A stretch of 5,635 nt of DNA, taken from Bdellovibrionales bacterium. Lineage in GTDB: Bacteria > Bdellovibrionota > UBA2361 > JAGRAS01. This document shows, in pieces, positions 1 to 5,463 of the stretch. The stretch lies in assembly GCA_020434465.1 (NCBI GenBank), contig JAGRAS010000124.1, forward strand, positions 1 to 5,635, written 5' to 3'. The notes below the pieces were generated by a model. That model was not told the origin of the DNA, searched no databases, and saw only the letters and a program-made list of their open reading frames with translations. Both the position numbers and the translations under genes were made by a program. Numbering within the stretch: the stretch's first letter is position 1; every line of letters starts with the position of its first letter.

Positions 1-425
1 GTGAAAATAATATCTCTAGTTCGCTCCCGATCTCCATCAACAAGAAAAACTGCTTTAACTTCTTTTGAATCTTTAAAATTTTTTGCAACTAAATGTGGTA
101 ATATATTTACGCCTTCGATAATAAATCCCTCTGACCAGCAATAATCTAGTTTTATAAATTCACAAATTCCAGGCCAGGCAGCTTCGCCTTGATCTAATTC
201 AATTTGCACAACTTCTTGAGCTGAAAACTTATCAAAAAATGCTTCTGCAGAGTGAGATTCAGGCGTAAATAGTTTAGGTAGATCTAAAGGATTAGCAACC
301 GCACGCATAACGGTACGTAAGTGATCAGTAGAGATCCAAGGCAAGTCCAATTTTTTTGATAACGAACGCGCCAATGTAGATTTACCTACAGTTGGAGCTC
401 CGCCAATTAAAATAATTCTACGCAT
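1..425 (-). CDS. P-loop small-molecule kinase, 2-phosphoglycerate kinase-like (partial)
   Basis: Reading from ATG at 425-423, 141 codons are visible before the window ends, so the C-terminus is missing. The protein opens with a Walker A loop, GGAPTVGKST (residues 8-17), directly after a hydrophobic beta strand (RRIILI). Next comes WISTDHLRTVMR (about residues 34-45), the 'STD-x-(L/I)R-x-VMR' signature of the substrate-binding region in 2-phosphoglycerate kinase and related AAA_33-type kinases. A later FIIEGVNILP and VKAVFLVDGD look like further core strands, the first with the acidic residue usual for this fold. The family phosphorylates small molecules in the cytoplasm; in methanogens 2-phosphoglycerate kinase supplies the precursor of cyclic 2,3-diphosphoglycerate. 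The substrate here is not known. A GTG codon sits directly before the ATG in the same frame, and no clear Shine-Dalgarno is seen. The gene starts 17 bp after the antiporter stop and is probably co-transcribed with it. The kinase fold is fairly certain, the exact reaction is not. Confidence 0.8.
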   Translation of the reverse strand, partial: MRRIILIGGAPTVGKSTLARSLSKKLDLPWISTDHLRTVMRAVANPLDLPKLFTPESHSAEAFFDKFSAQEVVQIELDQGEAAWPGICEFIKLDYCWSEGFIIEGVNILPHLVAKNFKDSKEVKAVFLVDGDRERTRDIIF

Positions 426-442
426 CACAATAAAACTTATAT

Positions 443-2242
443 TTAATTAGCTTTTTCGTTAATAATCAAGGAAATTAATTTAACTCCTGGGTCAACGCTA
501 AAACCTTCGTCAGCCACAACCACAGATAAGTTTCCTTCTTCAGAAATGGTAAACAAAGGAATATGTGTATTACCGTGATGACTAATATACTGCTGGTAAT
601 TAAATTCTTCAGTAAGTTCCGTTGTCTTAATGGTAGCTCCCCTAACAAACTTTTCATTTATTTTTGCGAAAAATAGATCTTTTGAGAAAAGAATTTTTCC
701 TCTTAATTTTGGAGTTACACTCTTATTCTTTGTCTGATTCATGTCTTTTGCTGGAGCAAGTTGATATACTTCATCTTTTCCAAAAAGATCAGTAAAGTGC
801 ACACAAGCTAATGAATTGGCTTCATCGTTAGGAGTTAAGGCTAGAACGCGACCAATACTATCAAAATCAACTCTGCCTAATATATATTCCGAAAGAATGT
901 TTCCATGATATGCTTCCAAGCCTTCTAAATGTGCAACATTTATTTTAGCACGGTTTGTATCAACCAAAACTGCTTTAAAACCTTCTGCTTTAATTTCTTT
1001 AGCAAGCGATCTTGCAAAGCTGTTTGCGCCAACAATTAAAACGCCCTGTGGCTTTTCTTGTCTTACACCTAATAGTATTGCTGCTAGAGGACTTGTTAAG
1101 CCGTAAAAAGTAACTGTACCAACAATTACAACAAATGTATAAGTTACTATATAGTGTGCTTCAACAAAACCTGCTGTCTCAAGTGAAAGTGCAAATAATG
1201 AGGAAACAGCAGCAGCAACAATTCCTCTAGGTGCAACCCAACATAAAAAAGCTCTTTCCCTCCAAGATAATCCTGATTTAAACGTCGACACTATAACTGC
1301 AGCAGGCCTAGCAACAAAAATTATCACTGCTAGAAAGATAGCTTCTTTAGTTCCAATACTTTGAAAATCAGAAAAGTTGATCCTAGCTGCTAGCAATATA
1401 AATAAAAAAGAAATTAATAAAACTCTTAAGTTTTCTTTGAATTCAAGGATTGCATTAATTGAGATATCTTTTGTGTTAGCTAAAATCATTCCCATCACAG
1501 TTACCGCAAGCAAGCCAGATTCCTGATAGAAATGATTCGAAATAATATATACACAAACTAAAATCATTACAGATATTGGGATTTGTAAAAAATCAGGAAT
1601 CAAATCTTTGCGTATCAGACGAACAAGGATAAGCCCCCCCAAAACACCAAGCAAACCACCAACAAGCGTAGTTGCTAGCACTCCTTTTAAAATTACAGAT
1701 AAGGCACTATCAAACTGCTTAATTAAAATAACTTCTAAAACTAAGACCGCCATAACAGCGCCAATTGGATCTATTAAAATACCTTCCCATTTTAAAATCG
1801 AACCAAGTGGTGATTTTGGTTTTATATATCTTAAAAGAGGGAGAACTACTGTTGGCCCACTAACTGTTAAAATTGCTCCTAAAAGCATTGCAAGTAAAAA
1901 ATCTAAATGTAAAAATACTCTGGCAGCCCAAAAAGTAATAAACCAGGTAATCAACATTCCTATACTAATTAGATTTATTACTGTTGATTTTGCTTTATGA
2001 ATTTCTGAGAATTTTAAAGTTAAACCACCTTCAAAAAGAATAATCGCAACAGAAAGTGATACTAAGGGGAATAAAAGATCTCCAAATATTTGATCTGGAT
2101 TGACAATTCCGAATACGGGGCCGGATATGAAGCCAAAAATTAATAACAATAAAATTGACGGCAGTTGAAACTTCCAAGCAATCCATTGTGCAGCCACACC
2201 AAAGGCGACAATAATACCTAAACTTACTAGTAAACTTTCCAT
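443..2242 (-). CDS. CPA1-type cation:proton antiporter with C-terminal TrkA-N (RCK) domain
   Basis: A 599-residue inner-membrane protein. Residues 1-395 are a polytopic Na+/H+ exchanger domain with many hydrophobic helices. Recognisable motifs are QLPSILLLLIFGFISGP (26-42), FEGGLTL (70-76), LTVSGPTVVLPLLR (125-138), KWEGILIDPIGA (151-162) and WVAPRGIVAAAVSSLFAL (335-352). D158 is the likely ion-binding aspartate and E153 its usual partner position. Residues 399-500 form a Rossmann-type TrkA-N domain: VLIVGANSFAR (401-411), the acidic end of strand 2 at VDTN (427-430), then GNILSE and LALTPNDEANSLA. It should bind NAD(H) or a similar nucleotide and gate transport. The last 100 residues look like a diverged RCK-C-like tail. 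The expected role is exchange of Na+ or K+ for H+ in pH and ion homeostasis; ion selectivity cannot be read from sequence. The start is the first Met of a good membrane N-terminus, though no Shine-Dalgarno precedes it. It is first in a likely operon with the downstream kinase. Confidence 0.93.
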   Translation of the reverse strand: MESLLVSLGIIVAFGVAAQWIAWKFQLPSILLLLIFGFISGPVFGIVNPDQIFGDLLFPLVSLSVAIILFEGGLTLKFSEIHKAKSTVINLISIGMLITWFITFWAARVFLHLDFLLAMLLGAILTVSGPTVVLPLLRYIKPKSPLGSILKWEGILIDPIGAVMAVLVLEVILIKQFDSALSVILKGVLATTLVGGLLGVLGGLILVRLIRKDLIPDFLQIPISVMILVCVYIISNHFYQESGLLAVTVMGMILANTKDISINAILEFKENLRVLLISFLFILLAARINFSDFQSIGTKEAIFLAVIIFVARPAAVIVSTFKSGLSWRERAFLCWVAPRGIVAAAVSSLFALSLETAGFVEAHYIVTYTFVVIVGTVTFYGLTSPLAAILLGVRQEKPQGVLIVGANSFARSLAKEIKAEGFKAVLVDTNRAKINVAHLEGLEAYHGNILSEYILGRVDFDSIGRVLALTPNDEANSLACVHFTDLFGKDEVYQLAPAKDMNQTKNKSVTPKLRGKILFSKDLFFAKINEKFVRGATIKTTELTEEFNYQQYISHHGNTHIPLFTISEEGNLSVVVADEGFSVDPGVKLISLIINEKAN

Positions 2243-2406
2243 GCAAAATTATGTGATCAGACCATAATAGCGGCTTATTGAAAACCTGATGACTTATAGC
2301 TGAACCTATCTATTATTTTTCGCTTTCAATACCAATAGACTTTAGTTAGCACATTAAATAAAATATTAATAATTATAATGACTTAAATTAACTTTTTTCA
2401 GATTTT

Positions 2407-2423
2407 TACAAATTACATTTGTA
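2407..2423. promoter_or_regulatory. Perfect 7-3-7 palindrome, probable operator of the flavoprotein gene
   Basis: TACAAAT-TAC-ATTTGTA is a perfect inverted repeat, 37 bp before the flavoprotein start. A possible -35 (TTTACA, 2404-2409) and -10 (TAAGCT, 2427-2432) with 17 bp spacing would place the palindrome across the promoter spacer, where a bound dimer would repress. The half-site TACAA/TTGTA resembles MarR/OhrR-type operators, but with different spacing. The regulator is not in the window, so its identity is inference. Confidence 0.45.
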
Positions 2424-2449
2424 GACTAAGCTATAGCGCAACTTAAGAT

Positions 2450-2453
2450 GGAG
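2450..2453 (+). promoter_or_regulatory. Shine-Dalgarno of the flavoprotein gene
   Basis: GGAG lies 7 nt before the ATG at 2461 and selects that start over the out-of-frame ATG at 2456. It is one of only two clear Shine-Dalgarno sequences in the window. Confidence 0.75.
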
Positions 2454-2460
2454 TTATGAA

Positions 2461-3135
2461 ATGGCAGATAGTCCAAATCCAAATTGGAAGCCAAAAGAAA
2501 AATTTCAAGTGCCATTTGACGAAATGCAAAGTTTGGACTGCAAGCAACTTGAAACAAGCGAGATTTACAAAATTTTAATTGGTACTGTTCTTCCGCGTCC
2601 TATTGCGCTGGTTAGTACTGTAAATGCTTCAGGTCTAGGAAATCTTGCTCCATTTAGTTTTTTTAATGCTGTTTCAAGCAAGCCCCCTGCTTTAATGATT
2701 GCAGTTGGAAATAAAGTAGTTGAAGAAAAAGATACCGCAAAAAATATTAATGAAACTAAAGAATTTGTTATTAATATAGCCAGCGAATGGTTGATTGAAC
2801 CGCTTGTATATACAGCGGGAAACTTTCCTTATGGTGTAAATGAGATGGAAGAAGCTGGCTTTACCCCATTAAAATCAGAACTAGTCCGTCCCCCAAGAGT
2901 AAAAGAAAGTCCTGTTCAGTTTGAATGTAAATTGATGCAATCAGTTAAATTAGGTGAGGATAGTATAGGTTCGACAACTTTGTTTATCGGTGAAATTTTA
3001 AAAATTCACATAGCAAAAAATGCCTATGAAAATGGTAAAATTAACTTTGATAAAATTAAATCGATTGGGCGTTTAGGCGGATACCAGTATTGCTCGATTA
3101 AAAATATCTTTGAGCTGCGGCCACCAAAACTATAG
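2461..3135 (+). CDS. Flavin reductase-like FMN-binding split-barrel protein
   Basis: 224 residues, a usual length for flavoredoxin/flavin-reductase-like flavoproteins. Family signatures are GTVLPRPIALVST (41-53), NLAPFSFFNAVSSKPPALMI (61-80), DTAKNINETKEFVIN (91-105) and the C-terminal GRLGGYQYC (203-211). In the family, the segment around the second and third motifs binds the FMN phosphate and ring. There is no signal peptide, so it should be cytoplasmic. Such proteins reduce or bind FMN, often with NAD(P)H, and pass electrons to partner enzymes; the partner is unknown. The first 20 or so residues (MADSPNPNWKPKEKF...) are a polar extension before the barrel. The start is supported by GGAG 7 nt upstream. 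It is the only plus-strand gene, monocistronic as far as can be seen, and its stop lies inside a palindrome shared with the convergent regulator gene. The family call is firm, the specific reaction is open. Confidence 0.9.
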   Translation: MADSPNPNWKPKEKFQVPFDEMQSLDCKQLETSEIYKILIGTVLPRPIALVSTVNASGLGNLAPFSFFNAVSSKPPALMIAVGNKVVEEKDTAKNINETKEFVINIASEWLIEPLVYTAGNFPYGVNEMEEAGFTPLKSELVRPPRVKESPVQFECKLMQSVKLGEDSIGSTTLFIGEILKIHIAKNAYENGKINFDKIKSIGRLGGYQYCSIKNIFELRPPKL

Positions 3136-3149
3136 ATTTATTAAATCTA
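3133..3149. terminator. Palindrome holding both convergent stop codons; weak bidirectional terminator candidate
   Basis: TAGATTTA-T-TAAATCTA is perfect over 17 bp. The left arm begins with the TAG stop of the flavoprotein gene; the right arm ends with CTA, which is the TAG stop of the regulator gene read on the minus strand. As RNA it could form a 7 bp hairpin in either direction. The stem is almost all A/T, and only the minus-strand reading is followed by a short T run (TTTT after ATAG), so termination strength is doubtful. No other terminator is seen in the 11 bp between the genes. Confidence 0.4.
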
Positions 3150-4514
3150 AGCAGAATTTAAAGCCTCTAAACCTTCTATGTCGTATTCTTTAACCTTATT
3201 TAATAAAGTTTTATAACTAACTCCAAGTAATTTCGCCGCTCTAGATTTGTTACCTCTAGTATACTCCAAAGCTTTAACAATTGCAGAAAACTCAGCCTCA
3301 CGAGAAGCTTTACCTGCTATTTCAGGTAGAGTTAATGCAGCGTCTTGAATCGCTTCAAAATCTAAATTTAAATTCAATCCTAAATGCTCGACAAGAATTG
3401 TATCTTTTGCAAGAACCATTGCTCTCTCAATTACATTCTCAAGCTCCCTGGCATTTCCAGGCCAAGAGTGCTGTTTTAACAACTCGAGTGCCTCATTATC
3501 TATTGTAGGTTTTTCTTTTCCTAGAACTTCTGCAAAATGATCCATGTAGCGACCTACTAAAAGATCAATATCATCTTTTCTTTCACGAAGAGGTGGAATT
3601 TTAAGCTCAATAACTGCAATTCGATAATAAAAGTCTTCTCTTAAATCTTTATTTTCCACTGCTTTAATAACATCAACGTTAGTGGCACAGATCACTCGCG
3701 GTGCAACCTTTACAATATCATTACTACCAACTTTTTTTATCTCTTTTTCTTGAAGTGCTCGCAATAATTTTACCTGTAAAGAAGCTGGCATTTCACCAAT
3801 TTCATCTAAAAAAATTGTTCCTTCGGCAGCATATTCAAACATGCCAATTCTTGATTGAGTAGCGCCTGTAAAAGCTCCTGCTACATGACCAAAAAACTCA
3901 GACTCTAATAACTCAGCAGGCAGAGCCGCACAATTAACTGCAACAAAAGGCTTGTCTTTTCTGTCACTGTGCTCATGGATAAATCTTGCTAAAAGTTCTT
4001 TTCCTACACCACTTTCACCAAGAATTAAAACTGTGCTATCAACTTTAGCCGCTTTCCTTGCATCATTTAAAATACGCTCTGCTTTGTTGTTAATTGTTAA
4101 AAACCTGCGAGAACGTTTAGATTCTAAGCCTAGCTCACGGTAAATTACCTGCCGATGTTTAATTGTTTGCTGAATAGAATCACAAAAATCTTGGGGTTCA
4201 AATGGCTTACAAATAAAATCATTTGCACCTTCTTTTAATGCTTCAACAGCTATTTCCACAGAACCAAAAGCAGTCATAATAATAAAAGGAGTTCTTTCGG
4301 AAATCTTTCTAAACTCACGCAAAAAATCAATCCCATTCATTTTTGGAAGTTTAAAATCAGAGATAATACAATCATAATCTTTACCTTGGCGTATAACTTC
4401 TAAAGCTTCTTCAGCAGTTGGAAATGCATCAACAATATTTCCTTGGTGCTTAAGCACTACTTGCAGTACATCTCTTAATGAATCTGCGTCTTCAACTATT
4501 AAAATTCTGCTCAT
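3147..4514 (-). CDS. NtrC-family sigma-54-dependent response regulator (orphan)
   Basis: 455 residues with the classic three-domain layout. Residues 1-120 are a receiver: acidic pocket E8-D9, phospho-acceptor D53 in IISDFKLPKMNG, T81 and K103. Residues 140-375 are the AAA+ activator domain: Walker A GESGVGKE (166-173), sigma-54 contact loop GAFTGA (213-218), Walker B TIFLDEIGEM (233-242), an arginine-finger region LREDFYYR (291-298) and WPGNARELENV (351-361). The end is a Fis-type helix-turn-helix, NKSRAAKLLGVSYKTLLNKV (422-441). All key residues are present, so it should be a functional phosphorylation-controlled enhancer-binding activator of RNA polymerase with sigma-54. No histidine kinase gene is adjacent, and its target genes are not evident, except possibly the sigma-54 promoter just upstream of its own start. 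The start is the usual 'MSRILIVEDA' of receivers, although no Shine-Dalgarno is visible. Confidence 0.96.
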   Translation of the reverse strand: MSRILIVEDADSLRDVLQVVLKHQGNIVDAFPTAEEALEVIRQGKDYDCIISDFKLPKMNGIDFLREFRKISERTPFIIMTAFGSVEIAVEALKEGANDFICKPFEPQDFCDSIQQTIKHRQVIYRELGLESKRSRRFLTINNKAERILNDARKAAKVDSTVLILGESGVGKELLARFIHEHSDRKDKPFVAVNCAALPAELLESEFFGHVAGAFTGATQSRIGMFEYAAEGTIFLDEIGEMPASLQVKLLRALQEKEIKKVGSNDIVKVAPRVICATNVDVIKAVENKDLREDFYYRIAVIELKIPPLRERKDDIDLLVGRYMDHFAEVLGKEKPTIDNEALELLKQHSWPGNARELENVIERAMVLAKDTILVEHLGLNLNLDFEAIQDAALTLPEIAGKASREAEFSAIVKALEYTRGNKSRAAKLLGVSYKTLLNKVKEYDIEGLEALNSA

Positions 4515-4541
4515 AGGTAATAAAAATGTTTAATCTGTAAT

Positions 4542-4551
4542 AAGGCGCCTT
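4542..4551. repeat. 10 bp GC-centred palindrome upstream of the response regulator
   Basis: AAGGCGCCTT is a perfect spacer-free palindrome in an otherwise AT-rich stretch. It lies 27 bp before the regulator start codon and 12 bp behind the GG element of the plus-strand sigma-54 promoter. It could be a protein-binding site acting on either direction of transcription. It is short, and nothing else in the window repeats it. Confidence 0.25.
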
Positions 4552-4561
4552 TGTCCTACTT

Positions 4562-4578
4562 TGGGCTCAACACTTGCA
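4562..4578 (+). promoter_or_regulatory. Candidate sigma-54 (-24/-12) promoter, divergent from the regulator gene
   Basis: TGGGCTCAACACTTGCA matches the sigma-54 consensus YTGGCACG-N4-TTGCW. The invariant GG (4564-4565) and GC (4576-4577) have exactly the required 10 nt between them, the full TTGC is present, and two of the four CACG positions agree. The mismatches are G for the T before GG, T for A and A for G. Transcription would start near 4589 and run to the right, away from the response-regulator gene and toward the 3' end of engB on the opposite strand. The neighbouring gene encodes a sigma-54 activator, which supports a real site. No protein-coding gene follows on this strand. Confidence 0.5.
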
Positions 4579-4584
4579 AAAAGC

Positions 4585-4644
4585 TTTCCTTTTAAAGAAA
4601 TATCGGTTTTCTACTCTAAAACCTTAATAACAAAAGGAAATTTT
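4585..4644 (+). ncRNA. Possible structured small RNA downstream of the sigma-54 promoter
   Basis: Two nested perfect inverted repeats start at the predicted transcription start. The outer one is TTTCCTTTT (4585-4593) with AAAAGGAAA (4632-4640). The inner one is GGTTTT (4605-4610), a 7-nt loop, and AAAACC (4618-4623). The structure is followed by TTTT (4641-4644), a weak termination signal. The 3' end is unknown and could lie further right, antisense to engB. The same repeats could equally fold in the leader of the regulator mRNA on the minus strand. No ORF longer than a few codons is present. The call rests on promoter position and pairing only, and no known RNA family was recognised. Confidence 0.25.
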
Positions 4645-4723
4645 AAGAAAATACTATAATTGGGGCTTATTATCTGACTTAGACTTGTACAGAAAAGAGC
4701 AAGCTATGAAACTTCTGTCTTAG

Positions 4724-5323
4724 CTATAAAAGGTTTTGCATTTGCTTAAATAGCGAAGTCAAAGGAATTTTTTCTCCAGACAAAATCACATCGTCTGTTT
4801 CTAAAGAATAACTTTGAGCAATTTTGGTAGCAATTTTTTTAATCTCATTTTTCTTTAATTTATCTACTTTGGTTAAAACTATTAAAACAACATGGCCGTG
4901 CTCAAATGCAAGATCTCTAATAAAAAACTCTTCATCTTCTGGCTCTCTTCTACAATCTTGCAAAATAAAAACTCCTGCAACATTTTGCGCATTGACAATG
5001 TATTGTAAGATTTGATTCTCAAATCCTCTTCTTTCTTTCTTAGAAACTTTTGCAAAACCATAGCCTGGTAAATCGGCAAGAACTATTTGTTGATTATTGT
5101 TTTCTCCAACTGAAAAATTGAGGCGAAACAAATTTACCGCTTGAGTTCTTCCAGGCATAGAGCTTGTGCGTGCCAGTTTTTTCTGTCCAGCAATACGGTT
5201 AATTAGCGTTGATTTGCCTGCATTAGACCTACCAATAAATAAAAACTGCGGTTGCTTTATTAGTGGTAATTTTGCTGGATTTGGGTATGAGCCAATAAAC
5301 TCTGCATTTAAAGTTCTTATCAT
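4724..5323 (-). CDS. engB: Ribosome biogenesis GTPase EngB (YihA/YsxC)
   Basis: 199 residues, the usual length for this TRAFAC-class GTPase, which acts in assembly of the large ribosomal subunit in the cytoplasm and is essential in many bacteria. All G motifs are in order: G1 GRSNAGKST (31-39), G2 around SMPGRTQ (55-61), G3 DLPGYGFA (84-91), G4 TKVD (151-154) and a G5-like LSG (181-183). YGFAKVS after G3 and the SxPGRTQ stretch are specific to the family. The N-terminus (MIRTLNAEFIGSYPN) also fits, which supports the ATG at 5323. No strong Shine-Dalgarno is seen; the start lies only 5 bp after the ccmD-like stop, so translational coupling is likely. No convincing intrinsic terminator follows its stop. 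Confidence 0.97.
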   Translation of the reverse strand: MIRTLNAEFIGSYPNPAKLPLIKQPQFLFIGRSNAGKSTLINRIAGQKKLARTSSMPGRTQAVNLFRLNFSVGENNNQQIVLADLPGYGFAKVSKKERRGFENQILQYIVNAQNVAGVFILQDCRREPEDEEFFIRDLAFEHGHVVLIVLTKVDKLKKNEIKKIATKIAQSYSLETDDVILSGEKIPLTSLFKQMQNLL

Positions 5324-5328
5324 ATTGA

Positions 5329-5451
5329 TTATTGTTTTTTCTCAAGCTGATTAATTTTAATTCCTAGTCTTAATACATATAAAATCAACATCGTCCAAAT
5401 TACAGCATAACCAATAAAAAGTGACTGAAAAGTATCTGGCATTTGTTCCAT
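5329..5451 (-). CDS. ccmD: CcmD-like small membrane protein
   Basis: A 40-codon gene with one membrane helix (about residues 11-29, LFIGYAVIWTMLILYVLRL), followed by a short basic, charged tail ending INQLEKKQ. The aromatic 'GYAVIW' in the helix and the Leu/Glu-rich end after it match CcmD proteins. CcmD is a tiny subunit that helps CcmC and CcmE release haem in cytochrome c maturation at the inner membrane. The start is supported by AAAGGA (plus positions 5458-5463) 6 nt upstream, overlapping the stop codon of the CcmC-like gene. Gaps of 10 bp upstream and 5 bp to engB indicate one operon. Similarity in such a short protein is weak, so the call depends partly on its neighbour. Confidence 0.7.
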   Translation of the reverse strand: MEQMPDTFQSLFIGYAVIWTMLILYVLRLGIKINQLEKKQ

Positions 5452-5457
5452 AATAAA

Positions 5458-5463
5458 TCCTTT
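5458..5463 (-). promoter_or_regulatory. Shine-Dalgarno of the ccmD-like gene, overlapping the upstream stop
   Basis: On the minus strand, AAAGGA lies 6 nt before the ATG at 5451 and shares bases with the TAA stop of the CcmC-like gene (5462-5464). This layout favours translational coupling of the two genes. Confidence 0.7.

Larger units (their letters stand above)
2243..2460. other. Divergent intergenic region between antiporter operon and flavoprotein gene
   Basis: This 218 bp AT-rich stretch must hold the promoters of both divergent units. The clearest element is the 17 bp palindrome at 2407-2423 (listed separately). A weaker inverted repeat, ATTATG/CATAAT (2248-2253 and 2263-2268, 9 nt spacer), lies just before the antiporter start codon. 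On the minus strand a TATTAT -10-like box (plus positions 2264-2269) would give a very short leader for the antiporter, but its -35 is poor. A TATAAT hexamer at 2374-2379 on the plus strand lacks a matching -35. No small ORF or RNA gene could be supported here. Confidence 0.5.

Noticed and set aside
1608..2000. 130-codon open frame on the plus strand inside the antiporter gene
   Set aside because: It lies fully antisense to a well-conserved membrane protein, has a low-complexity Lys/Thr/Ser/Pro composition and resembles no family I recognise.
2031..2246. 71-codon minus-strand frame overlapping the antiporter N-terminus
   Set aside because: It overlaps the conserved antiporter start in another frame, has no Shine-Dalgarno and no recognisable domain.
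2273..2286. GG-N10-GC spacing on the minus strand upstream of the antiporter
   Set aside because: Only the dinucleotides match; it reads AGG and AAGC instead of TGG and TTGC, so it is not a credible sigma-54 promoter.
2374..2379. TATAAT as the flavoprotein promoter -10
   Set aside because: No suitable -35 at the right spacing; the boxes around the 2407-2423 palindrome are closer to the gene and somewhat better.
4655..4660. TATAAT hexamer on the plus strand in the regulator-engB gap
   Set aside because: No TTGACA-like box lies 16-18 bp upstream, and such hexamers are common in AT-rich DNA.
4689..4718. ACAGAA/TTCTGT inverted repeat after engB as a terminator
   Set aside because: The 6 bp stem has an 18-nt loop and no T run on either strand, so it does not look like an intrinsic terminator.
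4706..4723. Tiny plus-strand ORF (ATG plus four codons) before the engB end
   Set aside because: Five codons with no good Shine-Dalgarno; expected by chance in non-coding sequence.
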